Positions 1 to 7,974 are shown, counted from the stretch's first letter. The stretch: 64,000 bases of DNA from an uncultured Chitinophaga sp. (GCA_902168205.1 CABHOK010000011.1:310001-374000), one strand, 5' to 3'. Notes: a model not told the origin generated them from the letters alone. Numbers and translations: made by a program.

Positions 1-1
1 T

Positions 2-340
2 ACCGGTATATTGGAATGGCGTGTAATGGGCTATAGTTCTGCTACTGCGCGAGAGGCTGCTACGCTGGTAGCAGAAGACGAAAGATCAGAAAGCATCGTT
101 ACGTATCCCAATCCGGCATCATCTGATTTTACAGTTCAATTGAACGGATTTGAAGAAAATGAAAATGTTGAACTTCAGATACTCGATCTGCAGGGCCGGG
201 TAATTGATTCAAAACAAATAGGCTCTTCAAGAACAGCGAACTATAACAAAGCTGCGTTAAACACGAAGGGATCGGTATATATACTGAAAGCAATCGGACT
301 AAAACGGATAATCTCCGGTAAAATTGTATTGACCGATTGA
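2..340 (+). CDS. T9SS cargo protein, C-terminal fragment
   Basis: Only the C-terminal 112 codons are inside the window; the frame is open to the left edge, so the TTG at base 11 is not a real start. From about residue 27 of the visible part there is a type A T9SS sorting domain: the opening motif YPNP, then a seven-stranded pattern with LQILDLQGRV and a final basic-hydrophobic strand ending KIVLTD. Such domains carry proteins through the outer membrane by the type IX system, after which they are cleaved and usually attached to lipopolysaccharide. The catalytic or adhesive part lies outside the window, so the function is unknown. A strong terminator follows 31 bases after the stop. Confidence 0.9.
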   Translation, partial: TGILEWRVMGYSSATAREAATLVAEDERSESIVTYPNPASSDFTVQLNGFEENENVELQILDLQGRVIDSKQIGSSRTANYNKAALNTKGSVYILKAIGLKRIISGKIVLTD

Positions 341-370
341 CTAGTTTATTCCATTGGATCAATAAAAAGC

Positions 371-400
371 AGAGGACGGTTGATGAACCGTCCTCTTTTA
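371..400. terminator. Bidirectional rho-independent terminator
   Basis: A perfect 11-bp stem (371-381 with 386-396) encloses the loop GATG and is followed by TTTATT on the plus strand; on the minus strand the stem is followed by GCTTTTTATT. It sits between two convergent genes (stops at 340 and 442) and probably serves both. Confidence 0.9.
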
Positions 401-441
401 TTCGAGCTACATTTTTTTAACGATTAACATCCACAACAAAG

Positions 442-882
442 TCAGTCCACTATATTCTCCTGCACGTCACCGGTAGAAGTAAACGTCACCTTACGATCAT
501 CAGCAGTACCATCCAGTTCAACGAGATACACCACCTTGCCATCGGCCTCGATCTTATCCGTGCCATCTATTTTATAGCTGCTGAAATCTTTGGCGATCTT
601 GTTTACGATTCCGTGCGGCAGATCTTTTTTCGATATATCTTCTTTATGCTTTTTAATATTTCCGCTTTTGTCGATCCATACATCATGGTCGCGTGTTCCG
701 ATTTCAAAATCAACTTTATACTGGTCGCCTTTTAATTCCCAGTCAACGTCTGTCGCATTTGGAAACTTTACCTGGAAAGCGTTCAGTATCACCGAAGGAA
801 CCTGGCTCTGTGGTATATCCTGGGCATTTGCGTGTACGTTCAATATCCACACCGCTAATAAAAGAATGATGAGCTTTTTCAT
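442..882 (-). CDS. PepSY-like periplasmic protein
   Basis: 146 residues with a clear signal peptide (cleavage near HANAQ, about residue 20) followed by two PepSY-like repeats. Each has the pattern of an amphipathic helix (VILNAFQVKFPNA; IVNKIAKDFSS), then strands ending in an acidic-hydrophobic turn (WELKGDQYKVDFEI; KVVYLVELDG). This matches the Bacteroidetes putative beta-lactamase-inhibitor-like PepSY-like family (DUF2874 type), whose members are exported and often sit beside two-component systems; the biochemical role is not established. It is the last gene of a minus-strand row with the OmpR-type regulator, kinase and barrel protein, and it has its own regulator-box promoter at 914-948. 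Confidence 0.85.
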   Translation of the reverse strand: MKKLIILLLAVWILNVHANAQDIPQSQVPSVILNAFQVKFPNATDVDWELKGDQYKVDFEIGTRDHDVWIDKSGNIKKHKEDISKKDLPHGIVNKIAKDFSSYKIDGTDKIEADGKVVYLVELDGTADDRKVTFTSTGDVQENIVD

Positions 883-926
883 AGTTGAATTGTTTTATAG
901 TTTAAATACAGTGTAAAGATCAAATC

Positions 927-948
927 CAAATCAGGAAACAATTAGGAA
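927..948 (-). promoter_or_regulatory. Response-regulator direct repeat, site A
   Basis: On the minus strand two adjacent 11-mers, TTCCTAATTGT (948-938) and TTCCTGATTTG (937-927), form a head-to-tail repeat. Five bases downstream lies GATCTTTA (921-914), aligned with the -7 element of site C. The same repeat with the same spacing occurs at 1800-1821 and 3914-3935. OmpR/PhoB-family regulators typically bind 11-bp-period direct repeats, so the likely binder is the regulator at 3120-3797. Confidence 0.75.
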
Positions 949-955
949 AAACAGG

Positions 956-1771
956 TTAGCGCGATATTTTTTTTCGGGGCTCGTATATCCAGCGTAAAAG
1001 AAAATCAAGGTTCTCTTCGGTGTTGCCGGCAGGTATACCTATCGCGAGTCCTAAGGCGATTTGGTTGGACAACGCCATCTTTACCTGTGGACGAACCATC
1101 ATCGCCAGATGTTCTTTTGTAATTTCCTTGTTCAATTCAACCCCGATGAAATTTTTTGTACCCGGAAATACATAGTCAATATTGGTATTGATGAGAATTG
1201 ATCGAAAGTGATGTTTCGACTGGGATTCAAAGGATGGTCCGGTATATAGCAGTGTGTGTAGTCTTCCCCAACGTTTGGCTATGATAAGAAAGGGATTGTG
1301 TGTACTGCCGGAATACTGAAGCATATTGAAACTTTTTCCATGCATTTCATATATATACCCGACTGCAAATGTGGTCTGGTATTTTTCTGAAATGAAGAAC
1401 GAATATTGAAAGGCTGCTTTGATCCCTTCGAGTCCGGTTTCTGTTTTAGCCTGGGCCGGATCTTCGTTCTCCGGAAGTTTATAAAAGGAGAACGGTAGTT
1501 CAATTTCTACTCCCAGTCTGTTTACAGGAGCAAATTCGTATTCAATCAGGTACGATTGAATGGTATAGGCATCGGTACTGATCATGCCCATCCCTATATT
1601 TAGTTCACGCTCACCTTTGCGTGCGCCCAGGTCGCGGATCAAATCAAAGAACACCGGTTCTGCATGTGATACTTTTACCGGTAATGTTGATGTGCCGGTT
1701 TGTGAAAACACAATGCCGCTTGCAACGATGAATAATACCAAAAGGAATAGTCTGTGATATACCATAAGCAT
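956..1771 (-). CDS. Predicted outer-membrane beta-barrel protein
   Basis: 271 residues: a signal peptide (cleavage after about residue 24, VFSQT), then HAEPVFFDLIRDLGARKGE and alternating amphipathic strands with many aromatics, which look like a small outer-membrane barrel. The HAEP...DLIRDLGARKGE opening marks a widespread Bacteroidetes family that is often labelled phosphoribosylformylglycinamidine synthase in databases; nothing here resembles that enzyme (no ATP-grasp or amidotransferase motifs, and an export signal is present). It lies 83 bases downstream of the histidine kinase but has its own regulator box at 1800-1821, so it is probably a target of that system. A second in-frame ATG at 1765 could also be the start. 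The substrate is unknown. Confidence 0.75.
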   Translation of the reverse strand: MLMVYHRLFLLVLFIVASGIVFSQTGTSTLPVKVSHAEPVFFDLIRDLGARKGERELNIGMGMISTDAYTIQSYLIEYEFAPVNRLGVEIELPFSFYKLPENEDPAQAKTETGLEGIKAAFQYSFFISEKYQTTFAVGYIYEMHGKSFNMLQYSGSTHNPFLIIAKRWGRLHTLLYTGPSFESQSKHHFRSILINTNIDYVFPGTKNFIGVELNKEITKEHLAMMVRPQVKMALSNQIALGLAIGIPAGNTEENLDFLLRWIYEPRKKISR

Positions 1772-1799
1772 GATTGTTTACAAGGGCGAAGGAAGCACC

Positions 1800-1821
1800 T
1801 GAATCAGGAAACAATCAGGAA
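1800..1821 (-). promoter_or_regulatory. Response-regulator direct repeat, site B
   Basis: On the minus strand TTCCTGATTGT (1821-1811) is followed directly by TTCCTGATTCA (1810-1800); this is the most regular of the three copies (9 of 11 bases identical between halves). A weak -7-like TTCCTTCG lies five bases further on (1794-1787), the same spacing as at sites A and C. The weak core element would fit an activator-dependent promoter for the barrel gene starting at 1771. Confidence 0.75.
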
Positions 1822-1854
1822 GAATGCTATCGTATAATAAAAAACTACGTTTCG

Positions 1855-3123
1855 CTAAAACGATATAGCGAACGTGTGGTGTTGATTGGTATAGGTATAG
1901 CGAATGGTATACCCGTAGTAATCCACAATAGATTTGACAATGGATAACCCAAGACCGGTAGAGTTTTTAGCAGACGAATTTTTATAGAACCGGTCAAAGA
2001 TATGTGTCTCGTCAAGAGCACCTGTATGGCTGGTGTTGGTTACTGATATGCCGGAAGCGTGTATGGTGATGGTTACGGAACCTTCCGGGTAATTATGAAG
2101 AATGGCATTCTTGATGAGGTTAGACAACATGATCTCGGCGAGCTCTGCATTTAGTGTATAGATACATGTACCGGGTTGTTCAACTTGTATGGTTATGGAT
2201 TTGAATTCAGACAAATCGCCAAAGGCTGATACAAGCCGAAGTACAAGATCATTAAAATTAACTGATGTCTCCTGTGGAAACTGCCGGTTCTCAATGCGCG
2301 ACAGAAGCAGCAGTGTTTTATTTAAACGCGTGAGGCGTTCGAGCGATTCAATAACGGTGCTGATCTCTTTCAGTTGGTCACCGGAAAGTGAATTCTTTTC
2401 CGTGAGCAGTTCCAGTTTGTTGATGCTGATGGCGAGTGGTGTTTGTAACTCGTGTGATGCATTTTCAATAAATTGTTTCTGACTGTTAAATATAGCGATG
2501 TTACGTTGCAGCAATGACGATACAGTCTCATTCAGAATATTGAATTCACTTACGTTGGTTTTCTCCGCAGCGAAATTCTCGTTGCTTCCCAATCGGAAGT
2601 TCTTTAGTTTGTCGAGAATGGTATAGAAAGGTTTCCATACTCTTCGCAATAGCACATTGTTAATAATGAGTGCACTCGCCAGCAACACAATGTATAGCCA
2701 CACAATGGCATAAAAGAGATCCTCGATAAGGTCGTCCTCTTCCACCATCGATGATACGATCTGAAGTTCATAGTATTTTCCGTTGGAAGCGCGAAACACC
2801 GTTTTTAACATGCGCACGGGTTCAAAGTCTTTTTCGTTCTGCATATATAGCGTGGAGTCCATATAGATGTCGCGAACGTGTAGTGCATGGTTGTCGGTGA
2901 TCTCGTGAATGGCGTAGTTACTCTCCATAAATTCTGTTTTATGGATCAGCGTGGTATCGCTCTCTACTTTGCGAATGATGAGAATCTTTGAATTCTCAAG
3001 ACCATCATCAATGCTGTCGTAAATTTCATCGAGCATATTTACATAAAAGATAACGGCCCATACGCCCACCACCACCAGCAGTGCTATAGAAAGATAGGAG
3101 AGTGTATAGTTTAACAGCTTCAA
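1855..3123 (-). CDS. Sensor histidine kinase
   Basis: 422 residues. Transmembrane helices at about 8-30 and 135-157 flank a periplasmic sensor domain of roughly 105 residues. The cytoplasmic part has the phosphoacceptor box FIENASHELQTPL with His224, an N box (NLIKNAILHN), and a G2-type box (STGLGLSIVKSIV), so dimerisation and ATP-binding domains are complete. The start is an unusual TTG inside TTGA, overlapping the regulator's stop by four bases; MKLLNYTLSYLSIALL is a typical start for this kinase family, so the rare start is credible and implies translational coupling. Its partner is the OmpR-type regulator immediately upstream. The signal sensed is unknown. Confidence 0.93.
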   Translation of the reverse strand: MKLLNYTLSYLSIALLVVVGVWAVIFYVNMLDEIYDSIDDGLENSKILIIRKVESDTTLIHKTEFMESNYAIHEITDNHALHVRDIYMDSTLYMQNEKDFEPVRMLKTVFRASNGKYYELQIVSSMVEEDDLIEDLFYAIVWLYIVLLASALIINNVLLRRVWKPFYTILDKLKNFRLGSNENFAAEKTNVSEFNILNETVSSLLQRNIAIFNSQKQFIENASHELQTPLAISINKLELLTEKNSLSGDQLKEISTVIESLERLTRLNKTLLLLSRIENRQFPQETSVNFNDLVLRLVSAFGDLSEFKSITIQVEQPGTCIYTLNAELAEIMLSNLIKNAILHNYPEGSVTITIHASGISVTNTSHTGALDETHIFDRFYKNSSAKNSTGLGLSIVKSIVDYYGYTIRYTYTNQHHTFAISF

Positions 3124-3797
3124 GGAACGATCAGTTTATAGCCTACACCGTAAACAGCCTGTATCTCAAGTTGTGCACCAGTGTCCTTTAATTTTTTGCG
3201 CAGGTTTTTGATCTGTGAGTATATAAATTCAAAGTCGTCAGCCTGATCGATATGATCGCCCCATATATGTTCTGCCAATGCAGCTTTGTTGATAAGACGG
3301 TTCTTGTTCGCTATAAAATAGGCGAGTATATCAAACTCTTTGCGATGTAATGATACGGGCTCGCTGTTTACGTAGAGAAGCCGGTCATCTACATGTATCT
3401 TTACATTGTTCAGTTCAATAACATTCTGGCCGTTCATGCTTTTTCTGCGGATGACCGATTTAACACGGGCCGTAAGCTCTGATAAATGAAATGGTTTAGC
3501 GAGGTAATCATCAGCACCGAGATTGAGACCGTTAACTTTATCATCAACTGAATTCTTGGCCGAAATGATAATGACGTTCTCCTGCTTCTTCATTTTTTTC
3601 AGCGCGTTAAGCACTGAAAGACCATTGCCACCCGGCAACATAATATCCAGCAGAATGCAATCGTATTGATAACCGGTAACTTTATCAAGCGCGGCCGTAT
3701 AATCAGCAGCCGATTCTACCAGGAAATTTTCTTTTTCCAGGGAACTTACAATGACGTTGCGCAGTTCGTCTTCATCCTCAATTACCAGTACTTTCAT
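3120..3797 (-). CDS. OmpR/PhoB-family response regulator
   Basis: 225 residues from the ATG at 3797; a longer reading frame to a TTG at 3836 would only add residues with no family match. The receiver domain has the acidic pair Glu7-Asp8, the phosphorylation site Asp51 (LLDIMLP) and the switch Lys in LAKPF; the C-terminal half is a winged helix (LHRKEFDILAYFIANKNRLI, HIWGD, YGVGYKLIVP). It is cotranscribed with the kinase (four-base overlap). Three matching 11-bp direct repeats at 927-948, 1800-1821 and 3914-3935 are its probable binding sites, making the barrel protein, the PepSY-like protein and the divergent lipoprotein a local regulon. Confidence 0.95.
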   Translation of the reverse strand: MKVLVIEDEDELRNVIVSSLEKENFLVESAADYTAALDKVTGYQYDCILLDIMLPGGNGLSVLNALKKMKKQENVIIISAKNSVDDKVNGLNLGADDYLAKPFHLSELTARVKSVIRRKSMNGQNVIELNNVKIHVDDRLLYVNSEPVSLHRKEFDILAYFIANKNRLINKAALAEHIWGDHIDQADDFEFIYSQIKNLRKKLKDTGAQLEIQAVYGVGYKLIVP

Positions 3798-3913
3798 GGT
3801 TTGTGGCGTATCTCGTTCAGGACAATTATCAGTCAAAAGTAAGGATGAAAACCGGAAAGAAATGGGAATGATTTTATTTCATGAAAACAATAAAAAATAA
3901 ACCATAGCTTTCG

Positions 3914-3935
3914 TTCCTAATTGTTTCCGGATTTC
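3914..3935 (+). promoter_or_regulatory. Response-regulator direct repeat, site C
   Basis: TTCCTAATTGT (3914-3924) followed directly by TTCCGGATTTC (3925-3935), on the strand facing the lipoprotein gene. It ends five bases before a perfect -7 element, placing the box where a -33 element would be, as expected for an activator contacting polymerase. It lies in the divergent region upstream of the regulator gene itself, so feedback on the regulator is also possible. Confidence 0.75.
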
Positions 3936-3940
3936 GCTTT

Positions 3941-3948
3941 TATTTTTG
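3941..3948 (+). promoter_or_regulatory. -7 promoter element (TATTTTTG)
   Basis: An exact match to the Bacteroidetes -7 consensus TAnnTTTG. A TTG at 3921-3923 is 17 bases upstream, inside regulator site C. Transcription would begin near 3955, about 17 bases before the ATG at 3972. Confidence 0.6.
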
Positions 3949-3971
3949 TGCTGTAATTAAGATGTTTTTAT

Positions 3972-4850
3972 ATGAAATTTAAAATAGCAATAGTTTGTGT
4001 GCTGGCCTTCGCCTCCTGTATGCAAACGAGAAAAGACACGTTCACCGATAAATTTGAAAAAGGACAACGGTTGGCGGAACTTAAAACAAAGAAGTTGAAA
4101 GAAGTATCCGGTATAGCAGCCAGTGTTACCAACCCGGGTATGCTGTGGGCATTGAATGACAGCGGAAATAAGGCAGAACTATACCTGATCGACAAGAATC
4201 TGAACATTGTATATACCTGCAGCCTGGCCGGACTTGAGAACCGTGATTGGGAAGATATATCCGTTGGCCCCGGACCAGATTCCAATCAAAGCTATATTTA
4301 TGTTGGTGATATTGGAGACAACGAAGCCGTATATCCCTATAAATATATCTACCGCTTGCGGGAGCCTCGTGTCCGGCAGGGCAGGAGCGATACTACCGTT
4401 GCCGCGGTTGATAAAATTGTATTCAAACTTCCGAATGCTATAAAAGATACCGAGTCGCTGATGATCGACCACAAAACAAAAGATCTGTATGTAGTGTCCA
4501 AACGTGAAGATCCGGTATATGTATATAAATTAAAGTATCCTTACAGCACAACCGATACACTTACAGCAACGGAAACTGTATCACTTCCATTCGCGAGTAT
4601 TGTATCAGCGGATTATCAATCCGGAAGCGGAGATGTGGTCATGAAAAACTACGATCACATTTACTATTGGGAAAACAGCCGGGGCGAAGACGTGAGTACA
4701 CTGTTGAAGAGGAAACCGGTTGAAGTTGCATACGAATCTGAGCCGCAAGGTGAATCCATAGCCTGGGCAACGGATGGTTCCGGTTTTTATACCATCAGTG
4801 AAGTAAAGAAGAAAGAGAAGTCTTATCTCTATTTCTATAAGCGAAAGTAA
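3972..4850 (+). CDS. Lipoprotein with predicted beta-propeller-like domain
   Basis: 292 residues. The N-terminus is a lipoprotein signal ending AFASC (Cys16). The mature protein starts near KKLKEVSGIAAS, then has WALNDSGN, NRDWEDISVGPG and VGDIGDNEA, motifs of a Bacteroidetes family with repeated strand-loop units of propeller type; it has no recognisable catalytic residues. The ligand is unknown. It diverges from the response regulator and its promoter carries regulator box C, so it is probably controlled together with the barrel and PepSY-like proteins. A 13-bp hairpin terminator follows the stop. Confidence 0.7.
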   Translation: MKFKIAIVCVLAFASCMQTRKDTFTDKFEKGQRLAELKTKKLKEVSGIAASVTNPGMLWALNDSGNKAELYLIDKNLNIVYTCSLAGLENRDWEDISVGPGPDSNQSYIYVGDIGDNEAVYPYKYIYRLREPRVRQGRSDTTVAAVDKIVFKLPNAIKDTESLMIDHKTKDLYVVSKREDPVYVYKLKYPYSTTDTLTATETVSLPFASIVSADYQSGSGDVVMKNYDHIYYWENSRGEDVSTLLKRKPVEVAYESEPQGESIAWATDGSGFYTISEVKKKEKSYLYFYKRK

Positions 4851-4872
4851 TTTTTTATAGGTTACAGGTTCG

Positions 4873-4908
4873 AAGCATTGCATAAGTTTTATGCAATGCT
4901 TTATTTTT
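4873..4908 (+). terminator. Rho-independent terminator after the lipoprotein gene
   Basis: A 13-bp stem (4873-4885 with 4889-4901, three-base loop GTT) is followed by TTATTTTT. The tail includes TATTTTTG (4902-4909), which also matches the -7 element expected for the next gene. Confidence 0.85.
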
Positions 4909-4909
4909 G
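4902..4909 (+). promoter_or_regulatory. -7 element for the ModE-like gene, inside a terminator tail
   Basis: TATTTTTG matches TAnnTTTG; a TTG at 4878-4880, inside the terminator stem, lies 21 bases upstream, a reasonable -33/-7 spacing. Transcription would begin near 4916 and the gene starts at 4944. Confidence 0.45.
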
Positions 4910-4943
4910 GTATATAGATTAAGACAATCAGTAATCAGAATAT

Positions 4944-5291
4944 ATGACAAAAGCTAAAAAAGAAATACGGGTGAGGGTTTGGGTTGATCTGGATGGTGAG
5001 CGATTCTTTGGCCCTGGCCGGGCTGAATTATTACAGTTGATACAAGACACCGGCTCTATTTCCAAAGCTGCCAAGTCAATGGGTATGTCGTATAAAAAAG
5101 CGTGGGCGATGGTGGACGAAATGAACGAGAAAGCGAAAAAGCCCTATGTGATTGCACAGAAAGGCGGACAAAAAGGTGGTGGAACAGAAGTAACGGAAGC
5201 CGGTAAAAAAATGGTTGATGCCTATACGAGAATGATGGGCCGCATCCAGGCTATCGTTGAAAAGGACAAATCACTCCTCGACTACATTTGA
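4944..5291 (+). CDS. ModE-like winged-helix regulator (single domain)
   Basis: 115 residues matching the N-terminal DNA-binding domain of ModE/LysR type: RVWVDLDGERFFGPGRAELL, the helix-turn-helix TGSISKAAKSMGMSYKKAW, then the wing with a glycine-rich turn QKGGQKGGGTEVTEAG. The C-terminal molbindin domains that sense molybdate in E. coli ModE are absent; such short forms are common and may sense metal differently or not at all. The gene stands alone between terminators. A ModE-type operator precedes the TonB-dependent receptor downstream, so the regulator probably controls that receptor. Confidence 0.88.
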   Translation: MTKAKKEIRVRVWVDLDGERFFGPGRAELLQLIQDTGSISKAAKSMGMSYKKAWAMVDEMNEKAKKPYVIAQKGGQKGGGTEVTEAGKKMVDAYTRMMGRIQAIVEKDKSLLDYI

Positions 5292-5348
5292 CGGTCAGAA
5301 GTAGCTGATCGTCTGGTATAGTCTTTATTTTACACGGATTTATCCGGG

Positions 5349-5376
5349 ATGGAAGAAATAGTACTTCCATTTTTTT
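5349..5376 (+). terminator. Terminator of the ModE-like gene
   Basis: A perfect 7-bp stem (ATGGAAG 5349-5355 with CTTCCAT 5364-5370), eight-base loop, followed by a run of seven T. It ends just before the promoter and operator of the receptor gene, so the two genes have separate transcripts. Confidence 0.8.
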
Positions 5377-5384
5377 ATATTTAG

Positions 5385-5408
5385 CGATATGTTCATCTGT
5401 ACATATCG
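5385..5408 (+). promoter_or_regulatory. ModE-type operator before the TonB-dependent receptor
   Basis: A perfect inverted repeat CGATATGT-N8-ACATATCG. The 8-8-8 layout and the CGnTAT...ATAnCG edges match the E. coli modA operator as I recall it (CGTTATAT-N8-ACATAACG). It ends six bases before the ATG at 5415 and covers the probable transcription start downstream of a -7-like TATATTTA at 5376-5383, so binding should repress. Confidence 0.75.
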
Positions 5409-5414
5409 ATTGCT

Positions 5415-7937
5415 ATGAAGAGAATTTTTACCCTGTTATCATTCATTTTTATTTTACAAGCCGCCTTTGCCCAGGCTCAACGCGATAGTATAAAAACGGT
5501 TGAGCTAAACGATGTTGTTGTAACGGCTTCACGTTTGGAAGAAGGTATGGGTAAGTCCCCGGTAAGTATTGAAAAGATTGATACACATTCTCTATACCAG
5601 GTAGCAGCTCCTTCTTTTTTTGATGCACTTGAAAATGTAAAAGGTATACAGATGCTTGTGCCCAGCGTAGGCTTCAAAGTAATTAACACACGCGGGTTCG
5701 GTAATACAACCAACGTACGTTTTGTGCAGATGGTAGATGGTATGGATAACCAGGCACCGCACCTGGGTACGCCCATCGCCAACATGTTAGGACCCAACGA
5801 CCTCGATATATATACTGTAGAGGTTATTCCCGGTACAGCATCGGCTCTGTACGGCATGAATGCGATCAACGGTCTTGCTAATTTTATTACGAAAGATCCG
5901 TTTACAACAGCTGAAATAAGTGTTCAGCAGAAAGTTGGTGTTAGCAGAATCGGAACCGGTGCCAAGCCATTTTCAGAGACCAGTATACGTTGGGCGCATG
6001 TTGTGTCCGGCAAGCTCGCATTTAAGTTGAATGCAACCTATATACGCGGCACCGACTGGATTGCGGATGACCGGCAGGATCTCAACCCCAAAGCCAATAC
6101 AAGCACGGGGCTCACCGGCAACGACAACCCGGCTTTTGATGCCGTGAACTCGTATGGCAATGAATCTTCCAATCGGGGAACATTGAACCTGGATGGCAAA
6201 AATTATGTAGTGGCGCGCACCGGGTATTTTGAGAAAGAAGTTGTCGACTATAGCATTCGGAATTCCAAAGGCGATGCAGCTATACATTACGCATTTGCTC
6301 CCGATAAAAAACTGATCTATACCTATCGCTTTGCCAACCTTGATAATATATACCAGCGCTCCAATCGCTTCCGGCTGGAAGATTACCAGTTGCAGCAGCA
6401 CGGTTTGGCCTATAAATCAAAATCGCTGCAGGTACTGGCGTATCTTACTTTTGAAAATACAGGCAAGTCCTACAACGCGCGCTCCATGGCCGAGAATATT
6501 GACCGAAGCTTCAAGAGCGATGACCAATGGTTTTCTGACTATAGCAACAGCTTTCGCTCCGCTATACAAGAAGGAGAGTCCGTTGCCAGCGCGCATCATA
6601 TAGCACGCAGTTTCAGTGATGCGGGAAGACCGCAGCCGGGCTCTGCCAAGTTTAATGATCTTATCAAAAAACTGGGTAGTATCAACAACTGGGATATAGG
6701 GGCAGCGCTCCGGGTAAAGTCGCGCCTGCTACATACTGAGGGACAATTGAATCTTACCAAAGAACTGTTGCATCGTTTCCAGGAGACAACCGGTATAGAG
6801 CTGCTCGCTGGTTTCGATTACCGAACCTATATTATTATTCCGGATGGCAATTACTTTATTAATCCGGAGAACGAAGGCGAAAATATACTCTATAGTAAAA
6901 CCGGTGGATTTTTGCAGGCATCCAAAACCTTTCGTGAGAAACTAAAATTGGGAGCCACCATCCGTGCCGACAAGAACGAGTTTTACAAGCTGAAATGGAA
7001 CCCACGCTTTACTGCAGTATATTCGGTGAATAACTTTCATCACATTCGGTTCTCTTTTCAGAATGGTTTCCGTTTTCCGAGCGTGTTCGAAGCATTCTCG
7101 AATGTTAATAGCGGTGGAGTAAAGCGGGTAGGAGGTTTACCGGTGATGTCGTCTGGTATATTTGAGCGTGGGTATAAACGTGCTTCGATTGATGCATTTC
7201 AGGCAGCCGTGATCCGCGATGTAAACCAAACCGGGCTGTCGCAGAATGATGCCATTATCAGGAATAAAGACCTGCTGGTAAAGAACGATTATACCTATGT
7301 AAAAGCCGAAGAGATACGTTCGCTGGAAGCCGGGTATAGAGGAACATTTTTGGAAGGCAACTTGCAGTTCGATCTTGATTTTTACTACAACCGCTATAAT
7401 GATTTTATAGCACAGGTAGAGATGAACATCCCTCGTACCACCATTGCCGATTCAATTCCGTTTTATCTCAACGACAGACGCAAGCAGGACCGCTATCGCA
7501 TGTGGACCAATTCGCATACTACAGCGTATAACTATGGTGCCGGTATAGGCATTCGTTATACATTGCTTCGTAATTTCAATGTCTCCGGCAATGTTTCCTA
7601 CGCGCGACTCCAGCGAAAGTCCAACAACGATGGACTTGAAGATGGTTTCAATACACCGCGATGGATCGTTAATGTCTCACTCGCAAACGATCATGTATAT
7701 AAGAATATAGGATTCAACATTACCTGGCGCTGGCAGAGCGATTACTATTGGCAATCATTCCTGGTAAACGGAAATGTACCAGCCTATCAAACCGTAGATG
7801 CACAAGTATCATCACGCTGGCGTAAATTCTCAGTAAAGATCGGCAGTAGCAACATCTTCAATCACTACTATCATTCATTCCTGGGCGGTCCCTCCATCGG
7901 AGGCTTCTACTACACCACCCTAACCTACAATATTTGA
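5415..7937 (+). CDS. TonB-dependent outer-membrane receptor, candidate molybdate/tungstate uptake
   Basis: 840 residues: a signal peptide (FAQAQ, about residue 20), then the opening VELNDVVVTASR, a plug domain (FFDALENVKGIQ; INTRGFGN; RFVQMVDGMDNQ; VEVIPGTASALYGMNAINGLANFIT) and a 22-strand-type barrel ending in TTLTYNI with aromatic strands. There is no SusD partner or carboxypeptidase-like N-terminal domain, so it is not a typical SusC glycan porter. The ModE-type operator directly upstream and the ModE-like gene before it suggest control by molybdate or tungstate and hence uptake of one of these oxyanions or a chelate. That substrate is inference; no modABC genes are in the window. Confidence 0.9.
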   Translation: MKRIFTLLSFIFILQAAFAQAQRDSIKTVELNDVVVTASRLEEGMGKSPVSIEKIDTHSLYQVAAPSFFDALENVKGIQMLVPSVGFKVINTRGFGNTTNVRFVQMVDGMDNQAPHLGTPIANMLGPNDLDIYTVEVIPGTASALYGMNAINGLANFITKDPFTTAEISVQQKVGVSRIGTGAKPFSETSIRWAHVVSGKLAFKLNATYIRGTDWIADDRQDLNPKANTSTGLTGNDNPAFDAVNSYGNESSNRGTLNLDGKNYVVARTGYFEKEVVDYSIRNSKGDAAIHYAFAPDKKLIYTYRFANLDNIYQRSNRFRLEDYQLQQHGLAYKSKSLQVLAYLTFENTGKSYNARSMAENIDRSFKSDDQWFSDYSNSFRSAIQEGESVASAHHIARSFSDAGRPQPGSAKFNDLIKKLGSINNWDIGAALRVKSRLLHTEGQLNLTKELLHRFQETTGIELLAGFDYRTYIIIPDGNYFINPENEGENILYSKTGGFLQASKTFREKLKLGATIRADKNEFYKLKWNPRFTAVYSVNNFHHIRFSFQNGFRFPSVFEAFSNVNSGGVKRVGGLPVMSSGIFERGYKRASIDAFQAAVIRDVNQTGLSQNDAIIRNKDLLVKNDYTYVKAEEIRSLEAGYRGTFLEGNLQFDLDFYYNRYNDFIAQVEMNIPRTTIADSIPFYLNDRRKQDRYRMWTNSHTTAYNYGAGIGIRYTLLRNFNVSGNVSYARLQRKSNNDGLEDGFNTPRWIVNVSLANDHVYKNIGFNITWRWQSDYYWQSFLVNGNVPAYQTVDAQVSSRWRKFSVKIGSSNIFNHYYHSFLGGPSIGGFYYTTLTYNI

Positions 7938-7974
7938 TATATATGTATTCACAGATGTCTTAAACCCTTTCAAA

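Noticed and set aside
4861-4905. GGTTCGAAGC resembling a tRNA T-loop
   Set aside because: There is no acceptor, D or anticodon stem around it; the bases belong to the terminator hairpin at 4873-4908.
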